Shown: in pieces, positions 19,997-26,962 of the stretch | How the letters are laid out: the number at the start of each line of letters is the position of its first letter | Position numbering within the stretch: position 1 is the stretch's first letter | Origin: CAZUZD01 sp964624465 | GTDB lineage: Bacteria > Planctomycetota > Planctomycetia > Isosphaerales > Isosphaeraceae | Assembly (NCBI GenBank): GCA_964624465.1 | Contig: CAZUZD010000035.1 | Span: 1-28,555 of the forward strand | Length of the DNA: 28,555 nucleotides | Direction of reading: 5' to 3' | Made by a program: the position numbers and the translations under genes | The notes under the pieces: model-generated | Database searches by the model: none | What the model saw: only the letters and a program-made list of their open reading frames with translations | What the model was told of the DNA's origin: nothing

Positions 19997-20018
19997 GTCA
20001 GAGAATTCGGTCAGAGAA
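19997..20018 (+). repeat. Direct repeat GTCAGAGAA, two copies
   Basis: GTCAGAGAA occurs at 19997-20005 and 20010-20018, a period of 13 bp, between the tRNA and the recombinase. Its position is where arm-type integrase or excisionase binding sites are often found in integrated elements. This role is inferred. Confidence 0.45.
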
Positions 20019-20094
20019 GTCTCGCCTCCCGGACCGCCATCCGGGGTGAGACTGCGGATCTTCCGGCCCACCCGTGAACCGGGAGGCTCCGCAC

Positions 20095-21363
20095 TTGGCT
20101 CACTTTCCGAAACCATTCTTCCGCGGTGCGCGCGGACTCTGGTACGTCCAGGTCGCCGGCCGGCAGGTCAATCTCGGCCCCGACCGGGATGCTGCCTTCC
20201 GCGTGTACCATGAACTCATGGCCCGACCCCCCGAGGCGAGGAAGCCTCCGGCAGGCGACGCGGTCGTGGTCATCCTGGATTCCTATCTCGACTGGTGCCA
20301 GAAGCACCGGGCCGTCCGGACCTTCGACTGGTATCGCGACTACTTGCAGTCGTTCGCCGAGTCGATCCCGCGCGATCTCACGGTCGATGGACTGAAGCCG
20401 TTCCACGTCCAGCAGTGGGTCGACGCGCAGCCCGGCTGGCGTCGCGGTAAACGTGGGGCCATCACCGCCGTCCAGCGGGCGTTCAACTGGGCAACGAAAA
20501 TGGGGCTGATCGCGAGCAGCCCGATTCGTCACATCGAGAAGCCCGCACCGGGACGTCGTGACGTCGTGATCAGCCCGGAGGAATTCGGCTGGATCCTCGG
20601 TCACGTGAAGGACCGGGAGTTCCGTGATCTGCTCGTCGTCTGCTGGGAGACCGGCTGTCGGCCCCAGGAGATCCTGACCGTCGAGGCCCGCCATGCCGAC
20701 TTGGCCGGCGGCCGCTGGGTGTTCAAGCCCGCGGAAGCCAAGGGCAAGAAGCGGCATCGGGTGGTCTACCTGAACGAACGCGCGGCCGAGATCACCCGTG
20801 AACTTACGACCAGACATACCGCGGGCCCGCTCTTCCGGAACACCGACGGCCGAGTTTGGCACCCCTACGCGCTGAACTGCCGCTTCGCCCGGCTTCGCCT
20901 GGCCCATGGCCGGATGCGAATCGAGCAACTTGGTCTGTTGCCGCCGAAGCTCAAACGTCTCGATGCAGCCGGTCGCCTGGTCCCCGAAACGCGGGCCGCC
21001 CACGAGCAAGCGGTTCGCCTCCGTCGCGAGCGGATCGAGGAACTCGCCCGTGAGCACGGCACGCGCTGGTGCCTGTACCATTTCCGCCACAGCTTCGCGA
21101 CCCGGCTGCTGGAGTCCGGGACCGACGCCCTGACCGTCAGCGCACTCCTGGGCCACACGGACGGGACCATGCTGGCGAAGGTCTACTGTCACGTGTCGAA
21201 GAATGAGGCTTACCTGCGGGATGCGGTCCGGGAAGCAAGCGTTCCAATCGGCACGGGCCGGAAGCACTCAGAGGGTCCGCCAACTACCGTCTCACCCCGA
21301 GTGACCTCAATTCGGGTCTGGCCCGGCGACCAGCCGGCTAGCCGAAGCGAGTGCGACATATAA
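20095..21363 (+). CDS. Tyrosine recombinase (genomic-island integrase)
   Basis: This ~422-residue site-specific recombinase probably integrates the island at tRNA-Lys. The TTG at 20095 is preferred: GGGAGG lies 8 bases upstream, and the protein then starts 'MAHFPKPFFRGARGLWYVQV', like relatives. A GTG at 20074 in frame would add seven residues. An N-terminal DNA-binding part (~1-60) and core-binding domain (~60-160) precede the catalytic domain. Catalytic residues visible are Arg in 'ETGCRPQEIL', Lys near 'EAKGKKRHRVV', 'YHFRHSFATRLL' (with Tyr where many have the first His of HxxR), His in 'LLGHTDGTM' and nucleophile Tyr in 'AKVYCHVSK'. A stretch 'RMRIEQLGLLPPKLKRLDAAG' looks like an insertion. 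The Thr/Pro-rich C-terminal tail is unusual. Confidence 0.9.
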   Translation: MAHFPKPFFRGARGLWYVQVAGRQVNLGPDRDAAFRVYHELMARPPEARKPPAGDAVVVILDSYLDWCQKHRAVRTFDWYRDYLQSFAESIPRDLTVDGLKPFHVQQWVDAQPGWRRGKRGAITAVQRAFNWATKMGLIASSPIRHIEKPAPGRRDVVISPEEFGWILGHVKDREFRDLLVVCWETGCRPQEILTVEARHADLAGGRWVFKPAEAKGKKRHRVVYLNERAAEITRELTTRHTAGPLFRNTDGRVWHPYALNCRFARLRLAHGRMRIEQLGLLPPKLKRLDAAGRLVPETRAAHEQAVRLRRERIEELAREHGTRWCLYHFRHSFATRLLESGTDALTVSALLGHTDGTMLAKVYCHVSKNEAYLRDAVREASVPIGTGRKHSEGPPTTVSPRVTSIRVWPGDQPASRSECDI

Positions 21364-21846
21364 TTTATGACATTAAAAAATTTGGATAGCTGATCCGTAC
21401 CGGCCGCACCAGCGATTGTTGGCAAAGGTGCAGGCCGCTGCAGGGGGCTCTCTACGTCGCCGGCCGATGCCGGCCATCAGTCGTTTTGGTGTCGGGAATT
21501 CCGTAAGCCATTCGGCCACAATCAATTAAGCCAACCGTTTTCGTGTCCCATAGCTAGAGTATAAGTTGCGGTGGCGTTGACGTTGAGGCGGCGGGAATTG
21601 CACCCGCGATCAAAACGACGCAAGTTCTTTTTTAGAAAGCATTTGTGAAACGTGCCGTGTCGCCTTGTCGGAAGGGTGTCGGGATGACGCGGCACTTTGC
21701 GAACTCGTCGTGAACTGGCACCGTCAGTCGCCGTCCGTCAGGGTCGCGATCCTGGACCTCGCCCGGGCGGGCCTGCCACGGTAAAGGTGAATCGTAACTA
21801 CACCGGTCGCCGAAGGAATTTCGTTCAATAGTCTGGCGTACGAACC
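21364..21846. other. Long AT-richer intergenic region behind the integrase
   Basis: About 480 bases separate the integrase from the convergent HNH gene. Base composition drops sharply at 21355-21395, with A/T runs. The stretch holds a tmRNA-3'-end-like segment on the minus strand (listed separately). A TTG-initiated 72-codon minus-strand frame (21632-21850) overlaps the HNH stop codon; its 'DPDGRRLTVPVHDE' faintly recalls the 'hPDGRr.tVPvH' of HicA-type proteins, but the rest does not fit and I do not call it a gene. No convincing terminator was seen. Confidence 0.5.
21583..21607 (-). repeat. tmRNA/tRNA 3'-end-like fragment (possible att relic)
   Basis: On the minus strand, GCGGG-TGCAATT-CCCGC forms a perfect T-arm (5-bp stem, 7-base loop), followed by CGCCTCAA. 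This closely matches the 3' end expected for a bacterial ssrA (tmRNA) gene, whose T loop begins TTCAA and whose end reads CGCCTCCA. The rest of a tmRNA is not present upstream, and the T loop has TG where TT is conserved. It therefore looks like an att-site remnant and not a working RNA gene. Confidence 0.45.
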
Positions 21847-23154
21847 TCAAAGTTTAGGGTGCGTCGCCACTCCTAGCATCGCTTTCGCCTCGAGCCAGTC
21901 GGCCAACGGATCTCCCCAGGGTCTCCCCCGTTGTTCCCACAACTCGTATGCTGTCTCGCGCAAGCGTCTCTTCATTGAATCAATCTGTTCGCGGACCGCG
22001 GCCTCGGGCTCCATCAACTGAAACGGCGGGGGCAGCGGGACCGATTCGACCGCCCTGAGAAAGGCGTTTAGGGCAGGGCCGCCCCCCGTGGGGCCGAGCA
22101 TTCTAGCCCCAATGTACTCCGCCAAGGGAACTGGCCCCACGTACCGTCGAAGCCCCGGTGCGACCAGATAGGCATCGCCATCGTCGCTGACTCGGCCCCG
22201 CCAATACTCTGGGGTCTCGGTAATCTGGATTGCGGCCGAGAGCTGTCCGTAAAAAATGGGGATCACAAGCAGCGCTCGCCGGATGGGCTTCACTACCACC
22301 ACATGACCTCCGGTCCAGCCAAGTGCCCTTCGGAGACTAGCGTCCCCAGACAGGAAGTCTCTTCCGTGGATAGCGATTCTAGCTCGAGCTGCCCGATCCC
22401 TCTCCCACATAGCACTCCTGAGAGTTACAGCTTCGGCACTCCGGACGAAGTCGGGATCGAGCGTGAGGGCGCCAATCCCAAGCGCGAACTTGGCCAGAAA
22501 CCGGTGGCCGAGGTCCGGAGCGAGCGGGATTTCGACTGGGTGAGGTGTGCCTTGGAGATTCCGGAGACGGTCTTGAAGATCGTGCAACCGTGGCGGGATA
22601 TCCGAGAAAGCGCCGCCAGGAGGCGTTGGTCCATTGCCGAGATAAAAAACCGCATCGTCGAAATAGTCGATCATTGAGTGGACGGTCACCCTCTGCCAAT
22701 CCGGGTTCGTCGCGGCGACGAAGATGAAGACAAATCCAGGGTCGATCGCCACACCGCCCAGATTTAGCGGAGGTCCGACGGCGCCGGGGACGGCGTCGGG
22801 GTAAGGGTCGTGGAAGAAGTAAATTGAGTCACCGCTCGGACCGATCCAGAGCTCGCCGATCTTGTCGGTGCCCAGATCGACCTGCAGCCGCCCCCCGTAC
22901 ATAAGCGGAAGGGTCGGATTTTGGGCGAGGTCGACGAAGCGATCAGAGTGAGAGGCCCTCAGAATGCTCGTGAACCAGGACTTAATGAACGGAAGATCGA
23001 TGTGCCTGCCCGCGGCGGAATTGCATCGGCGGCACACATCCCGCAGCAGGAACGGATTCCGTGGAGTCACGTTGCCACCAATGGCTCGCGGCAAGACATG
23101 CTCGTCCGACGCTTCGGTATCGGGCATCTCTCGCCCGCAGTAGACACAGAACAT
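21847..23154 (-). CDS. HNH-type (treble-clef) protein of unknown role
   Basis: This 435-residue protein has an N-terminal zinc-finger HNH signature: Cys-3 and Cys-6 in 'FCVYCGREM', 'DEHVLPRAIGG' with His-19, and Cys-41 and Cys-44 in 'CRRCNSAAG'. This C-x2-C...EH.LP...C-x2-CN arrangement is typical of HNH nucleases. The remaining ~380 residues are not recognised; they appear mixed alpha/beta and end in a charged helix ('IDSMKRRLRETAYELWEQRG'). GAGGG precedes the ATG by 5 bases. It lies 56 bp downstream of the CapW-like gene on the same strand and may be co-transcribed. Composition is lower in GC than the chromosomal part. It could be an additional defence nuclease or unrelated cargo. Only the HNH motif is firm. 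Confidence 0.75.
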   Translation of the reverse strand: MFCVYCGREMPDTEASDEHVLPRAIGGNVTPRNPFLLRDVCRRCNSAAGRHIDLPFIKSWFTSILRASHSDRFVDLAQNPTLPLMYGGRLQVDLGTDKIGELWIGPSGDSIYFFHDPYPDAVPGAVGPPLNLGGVAIDPGFVFIFVAATNPDWQRVTVHSMIDYFDDAVFYLGNGPTPPGGAFSDIPPRLHDLQDRLRNLQGTPHPVEIPLAPDLGHRFLAKFALGIGALTLDPDFVRSAEAVTLRSAMWERDRAARARIAIHGRDFLSGDASLRRALGWTGGHVVVVKPIRRALLVIPIFYGQLSAAIQITETPEYWRGRVSDDGDAYLVAPGLRRYVGPVPLAEYIGARMLGPTGGGPALNAFLRAVESVPLPPPFQLMEPEAAVREQIDSMKRRLRETAYELWEQRGRPWGDPLADWLEAKAMLGVATHPKL

Positions 23155-23210
23155 CTGGGCCCTCGATGGAAAATAAGAAGACTAATCCATGCAAGTGCGA
23201 CCCGCCCCGG

Positions 23211-24077
23211 TTAGCACCGCCGGGTCTCGGCTATCGCAGCCTCGACCTCCTTCCGATTTGCCAACACAAGCTCCCGACGATTGGGATCCGCCTCTCGAAC
23301 GAGGTCGAGTTGGAAAATGAAGTAGTAGGCCAGACAGACACGCATGCTGACCTCGATGAGTCCATTGGTCATGCCGAAGTCGAGCTCCACGGCTCGACGG
23401 TTGCCGCCCTTAAGCCCTGGATGCGGCGCTAGCTGCAGGGTGACCTCTCGCTGCCAGCCGACGTCCCCGCCCGGATCGATGTGATCTGGACGGGCCTCGC
23501 CGATCTCTAGGATACGAGTGAGGACGAAATCCAGAAACTCCTTTCGGTGATCGCACCAGGCTCGGGCGTGCCAGCGAAAGCCGTCGAAGCCGAGCGCATG
23601 CGGCGCGATCCATCTCCATTTGGGTTGGGGACTGGACTTCGACTGGTAGTGTACGTGGATCGAAGCTCCCGTGCGGATCGCGTCTAGAATGCGTCGTAGA
23701 GTTGTCGGATCCAGGCGACAGCGGGGGATCGGCACGATGGAATAGGAAGGTAGCCTTACTGCCCAGGCTTCGTCGTCGGACAGCAGATCAGCTTGGATCA
23801 ACTGTAATTGCGAGAGGTACTCGTCGGCCGAGGGCTCAAAAAAAACGGGCTTGAACCGCGGGCCCGCGACGTAGGTCTTCTGAGTCTTGTCATAGACCGT
23901 GTTGTTCTTGGCAGCCTCCTGATATTGGGCCAGGTCGGCCGAGGCCTGTGGCACGCTTACTCCGAAATGATCGATCAGATCGCCCCGATTCACCCGTCCT
24001 TCCCAGAATAGGCGGAAATCGATGAACTCGAGGCGCTGCTCAACGGGCCATCGCCCCCTCTTGCGTTTCTTCTCCAC
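23211..24077 (-). CDS. capW: WYL-domain transcriptional regulator, CapW-like
   Basis: This 288-residue protein has an N-terminal winged helix-turn-helix (~10-65, 'GRVNRGDLIDHFGVSVPQASADLAQY') and a central WYL domain (~140-205) with 'ASIHVHYQS', 'WRWIAPHALGFDGFRWHARAWC' and 'DFVLTRILEI'. A C-terminal WCX-type extension follows. This architecture and size match CapW/BrxR regulators, known repressors of CBASS and BREX operons that respond to infection or DNA damage. It is divergent from the CBASS operon with 183 bp between them, the usual place for CapW. The start is a GTG (24077), with AGGGA 8 bases upstream. Palindromes in the shared promoter region are candidate binding sites. The family call is strong; assignment to CBASS control is inferred from context. 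Confidence 0.88.
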   Translation of the reverse strand: MEKKRKRGRWPVEQRLEFIDFRLFWEGRVNRGDLIDHFGVSVPQASADLAQYQEAAKNNTVYDKTQKTYVAGPRFKPVFFEPSADEYLSQLQLIQADLLSDDEAWAVRLPSYSIVPIPRCRLDPTTLRRILDAIRTGASIHVHYQSKSSPQPKWRWIAPHALGFDGFRWHARAWCDHRKEFLDFVLTRILEIGEARPDHIDPGGDVGWQREVTLQLAPHPGLKGGNRRAVELDFGMTNGLIEVSMRVCLAYYFIFQLDLVREADPNRRELVLANRKEVEAAIAETRRC

Positions 24078-24119
24078 TGGACTTGTCCCTGACGCTGAGT
24101 GTGCGTATGCTTTCTAGAT

Positions 24120-24133
24120 GGGAATAGTTTCCC
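24120..24133. promoter_or_regulatory. Inverted repeat GGGAA-N4-TTCCC, candidate CapW operator 1
   Basis: A perfect 5-bp-arm inverted repeat lies just downstream of the predicted capW transcription start. Binding here could give autorepression. The assignment is inferred from position. Confidence 0.4.
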
Positions 24134-24144
24134 GATCCAGCCAT

Positions 24145-24172
24145 TTTGTATTCGCTCTACCCCCGAGGTCAA
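24145..24172 (-). promoter_or_regulatory. Putative promoter of the capW-like gene
   Basis: On the minus strand, TTGACC (24172-24167, five of six consensus bases) and TACAAA (24150-24145, four of six) are separated by 16 bases. Transcription would start near 24138, about 60 bases before the GTG start codon. Confidence 0.45.
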
Positions 24173-24183
24173 CCCTCATTGGG

Positions 24184-24200
24184 CCGTATTATGACTACGG
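24184..24200. promoter_or_regulatory. Inverted repeat CCGTA-N7-TACGG overlapping a -10-like TATTAT, candidate operator 2
   Basis: A perfect 5-bp-arm inverted repeat surrounds TATTAT (24187-24192), a plausible -10 element for the CBASS operon; no good -35 is seen at the usual distance. A repressor bound here would block transcription of the effector gene that starts at 24261. Confidence 0.4.
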
Positions 24201-24260
24201 GTTTGGCCGCCCCCCGATGAGGATTACGCGGCGAGCGATAACTCTTTCGGGGGACCGCCC

Positions 24261-25784
24261 GTGACAACTGCAGTCGTGGCTCGCCAACATGGAGACGATT
24301 ACCAGGCCCGTATCTTCTGGCTCGAGGCCTGCCGTCTCTTCAGCAGGTACTCGAAAGTCGCGCGCGTCGCCTACGAGTTCAAAGGCATCAAGGCCTTCGA
24401 CGACGTAGCAGTCATTTACTCCTCGCCTATCCCCGACGAGCGAGGAGGAAAGATCGTCGCGGATTACTACCAAGCGAAGTACCACGTCGACTTGAAGGGT
24501 AGTCTCACCTGGGAGTCCTTGATCGATCCCAAGGCGATCAGCGCAACCTCCGTCTCCTTGTTGGAGCGATTGCGCGACGCGGCAGCGGGATGTGGCGATG
24601 TCGGCGTTCGCTTCAACCTAATATCAGCATGGCCGATCCACCCCGACGACCACCTAGCCGAGATTGTGAGCAGGAGGAACGGCGAACTACGGTTGGAGAA
24701 ACTCTTCGACGGGACCGGGGACACCAGTGCGAAGGGCAAGGTCCGCAAGGCATGGCGGGAAAAGCTCACGCTGAAGAGCGACGAAGAGTTGAGGAAGGTC
24801 TTAAGTGGCTTCCGCATCCACGCTCCGTACCGGACGCTTGACGAGTTGCGCACGGAACTAAACTTCCGCCTCGAATTCGCGGGACTCAAGCCGGTCGACG
24901 ATGGGCACGTCGGGCACCTCTACGACGACCTTATCCGCAAGCTCCACGGGAACGGTACGCATGAGTTCGACCGAGACGGGCTACGGTCGTGCTGCGAAGA
25001 CGAAGGACTTTGGATCGGACGGGAGCCGGAGTCGTCGGACCGCAAACCGATCGGGATTCGAAGTTTCCTTCGGTTCGCGGAGCATTTGGAGGACGAAACC
25101 GCTCACCTGTTGTGTCTCCTCCAGTACTTCGACGTGCGGCACATCCGGGATGCCTCCAATTGGCAAGCGCAGATTGGGCCGCAGGTGAAGGCATTCTTAT
25201 CCTCGCACACCGGGAGGAACGGTGGTTATTTGCTGCACCTGGATGCCCATTCCTCCATCGCCCTCCTCTCCGGTCATGTGCTGGACATGAAGTCGGGGGT
25301 TGACGTAGCCCTTGTTCAACGGGGTGCAGGCAAGACCGCGATCTGGGAGTTCAATCCCGTCTCGTCACCGTCCTCCGCCGCAGCGTCAGGCCGCGTGGAA
25401 GCTGGAAGCGATGGCGGGACCGACGTCGCTGTTGCGTTGTCGGTGAGTAACGAGATCTCGCCGGAGGTTATCGAGTACGTCAGGAAGTGTCTGCCGGCAG
25501 TGGGCAAGATCCTCCTGATTTCGGTCACCCCCGCCCCTAGTCAGTTCGCTGTCCGCGACGCCGCGCATGCGTTCCAGATCGCGGAAGCCGCTGTGAGCCT
25601 CGTCAGGGCGAACCGAGCTGCCGGAGGAGGAACGTTGCACTTGTTCACCTCGGCGCCGAACTCCGTGTCGTTTTTCTTCGGGAGAATGACCACGGGGCTG
25701 GGCCGGATCCAAGCCTACGAGTACCTGTTCGAGTCCGGAATCCCCTCTGATTATGTGCCCTCGATCACACTGCCTGTGGCCTGA
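24261..25784 (+). CDS. cap4: CBASS effector: Cap4-like nuclease with SAVED domain
   Basis: This 507-residue cytoplasmic effector should cut DNA when its SAVED domain binds the cyclic oligonucleotide made by the downstream CD-NTase. The N-terminal ~230 residues resemble the Cap4 (DUF4297-type) PD-(D/E)xK nuclease: 'GDDYQARIFWLEACRLF', Glu-39 in 'VAYEFKG', Asp-47/Asp-48 in 'AFDDVAVIY' and Gln-71/Lys-73 in 'YYQAKYH', in place of the usual QVK. The C-terminal ~180-200 residues carry SAVED hallmarks: 'GGYLLHLDAHSSIALLSG', 'DVAVALSVSNEISPEVIEYV' and 'TLHLFTSAPNSVSFFFGR' followed by 'YEYLFESGIPSDYVPSI'. Length agrees with known Cap4 (~500). GTG start with GGGGGA 7 bases upstream. It is first in the operon; the CD-NTase starts 26 bp later. 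The nuclease call is from motifs and not tested. Confidence 0.87.
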   Translation: MTTAVVARQHGDDYQARIFWLEACRLFSRYSKVARVAYEFKGIKAFDDVAVIYSSPIPDERGGKIVADYYQAKYHVDLKGSLTWESLIDPKAISATSVSLLERLRDAAAGCGDVGVRFNLISAWPIHPDDHLAEIVSRRNGELRLEKLFDGTGDTSAKGKVRKAWREKLTLKSDEELRKVLSGFRIHAPYRTLDELRTELNFRLEFAGLKPVDDGHVGHLYDDLIRKLHGNGTHEFDRDGLRSCCEDEGLWIGREPESSDRKPIGIRSFLRFAEHLEDETAHLLCLLQYFDVRHIRDASNWQAQIGPQVKAFLSSHTGRNGGYLLHLDAHSSIALLSGHVLDMKSGVDVALVQRGAGKTAIWEFNPVSSPSSAAASGRVEAGSDGGTDVAVALSVSNEISPEVIEYVRKCLPAVGKILLISVTPAPSQFAVRDAAHAFQIAEAAVSLVRANRAAGGGTLHLFTSAPNSVSFFFGRMTTGLGRIQAYEYLFESGIPSDYVPSITLPVA

Positions 25785-25810
25785 GCCACGACCAACATGG
25801 AGCGAACGCG

Positions 25811-26962
25811 ATGGAGTTGCCCAGCTATTTCGGCAAATTCTTGACAGAGATTCGGCTCACCAGCAGCCAGGTCGGCGACTGTCGGACGGGGCACACCACT
25901 CTCCGTAGTCGGCTCCTCAATGACGAAAAGTTGTCGAAGGTCATCGTAAACACGTTCCTCCAAGGGAGCTATCGACGCGCCACTGCCGTACGCCCGAAGG
26001 GCGACAGCCGAGCAGACGTGGACGTCATTGTCGTGACCAAGCTGCATAAGGACGAATTCACCCCGGCACGAGCGCTCGAACAATTCGTGCCCTTCCTCGA
26101 AAAGCACTACAAGGGGAAGTACACGCCCCAGGGGCGATCGTTCGCCATCGAGTTGGCCTACGTCGATCTGGACGTCGTGCTGACAGCCGCGCCGTCCGAG
26201 AGCGAGATCGGCGTTCTCAAAGAGGAGGCCATCAGCGACGACGAAACGCCTGATGGCGCCACCGCCTCACGAAGCTTGCCTTGGTGGTTGGCGTTAGATG
26301 AGGGCCGGGTGATTCAGTTCTCACGGGCTTTCGAAAAGGCCCGCCAAGACCCGTCATGGAAGACGGAGCCCCTCCTAATTCCTGACCTCGACGTCCAACT
26401 TTGGACGCCCACGCACCCGCTCGAGCAGATCCGCTGGACCTGGCAGAAGAATCGGGCGTGCAATGGCCACTATGTCAACGTCGTGAAGGCAATCAAGTGG
26501 TGGCGTCGGTTGAACCCGGAACCGAAGTACCCAAAGGGATACCCAGTCGAGCACCTGATCGGGCTACATTGCCCCGATGGGATCAATTCGGTAGCCGAGG
26601 GCGTGACCCTAACGCTGGAGAACATCGCGAAAGCGTACTCGGCATACGCGCAGTTGAAGTTGACGCCGAGCCTACCCGACCACGGTGTTCCGGAGCACAA
26701 CGTGCTGAAGCGGGTCTCTGGCGAGGATTTCGCAGCGTTCCACAAGCTGGTGACTAACGCCGCCGCTATTGCCCGCGAGGCGCTCGATGCCACGACCGTG
26801 GCGAGCAGTGCGAAAAAGTGGCGGGAGCTTTTTCTAAACAAGTTTCCCGACGGCGGCGAGGAGGCGATTAGTACGGCGCCAGCAGGGAGCATCCCGGCGG
26901 CCATCGCCGCGGCCCGCGGTTCCGCCGAGCCTCCTCAAACTCGCGTGGGATTTGGACGATGA
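25811..26962 (+). CDS. CBASS CD-NTase (cGAS/DncV-like nucleotidyltransferase)
   Basis: This 383-residue enzyme is predicted to make a cyclic di- or trinucleotide signal upon phage infection. The nucleotidyltransferase core shows 'LQGSYRRATAVRP' (Gly-52, Ser-53), 'ADVDVIVV' (Asp-69, Asp-71) and a third acidic residue in 'YVDLDVVLTAAP' (Asp-121). A helical C-lobe follows with 'WTPTHPLEQIRWT', 'NGHYVNVVKAIKWWRRL' and 'GYPVEHLI', typical of bacterial CD-NTases. GGAG lies shortly before the ATG. The stop overlaps the start of the E2-E1 gene (ATGA), so the two are translationally coupled. The C-terminus reads -RVGFGR; the extra Arg after the expected terminal Gly is discussed in the findings. Clade (possibly D-like, given the Cap4 partner) cannot be fixed by eye. 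Confidence 0.92.
   Translation: MELPSYFGKFLTEIRLTSSQVGDCRTGHTTLRSRLLNDEKLSKVIVNTFLQGSYRRATAVRPKGDSRADVDVIVVTKLHKDEFTPARALEQFVPFLEKHYKGKYTPQGRSFAIELAYVDLDVVLTAAPSESEIGVLKEEAISDDETPDGATASRSLPWWLALDEGRVIQFSRAFEKARQDPSWKTEPLLIPDLDVQLWTPTHPLEQIRWTWQKNRACNGHYVNVVKAIKWWRRLNPEPKYPKGYPVEHLIGLHCPDGINSVAEGVTLTLENIAKAYSAYAQLKLTPSLPDHGVPEHNVLKRVSGEDFAAFHKLVTNAAAIAREALDATTVASSAKKWRELFLNKFPDGGEEAISTAPAGSIPAAIAAARGSAEPPQTRVGFGR

Noticed and set aside
21632..21850. 72-codon TTG-initiated frame overlapping the HNH stop, with a HicA-like phrase 'DPDGRRLTVPVHDE'
   Set aside because: Only one short phrase fits HicA; the N-terminal dsRBD-like part and the partner HicB are absent. It may be a relic, but it cannot be supported as a gene.
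21583..21950. Complete tmRNA gene on the minus strand
   Set aside because: Only the 3' T-arm and acceptor strand are present. No matching 5' acceptor or tag-peptide reading frame was found within tmRNA distance, and that space overlaps the HNH coding region.
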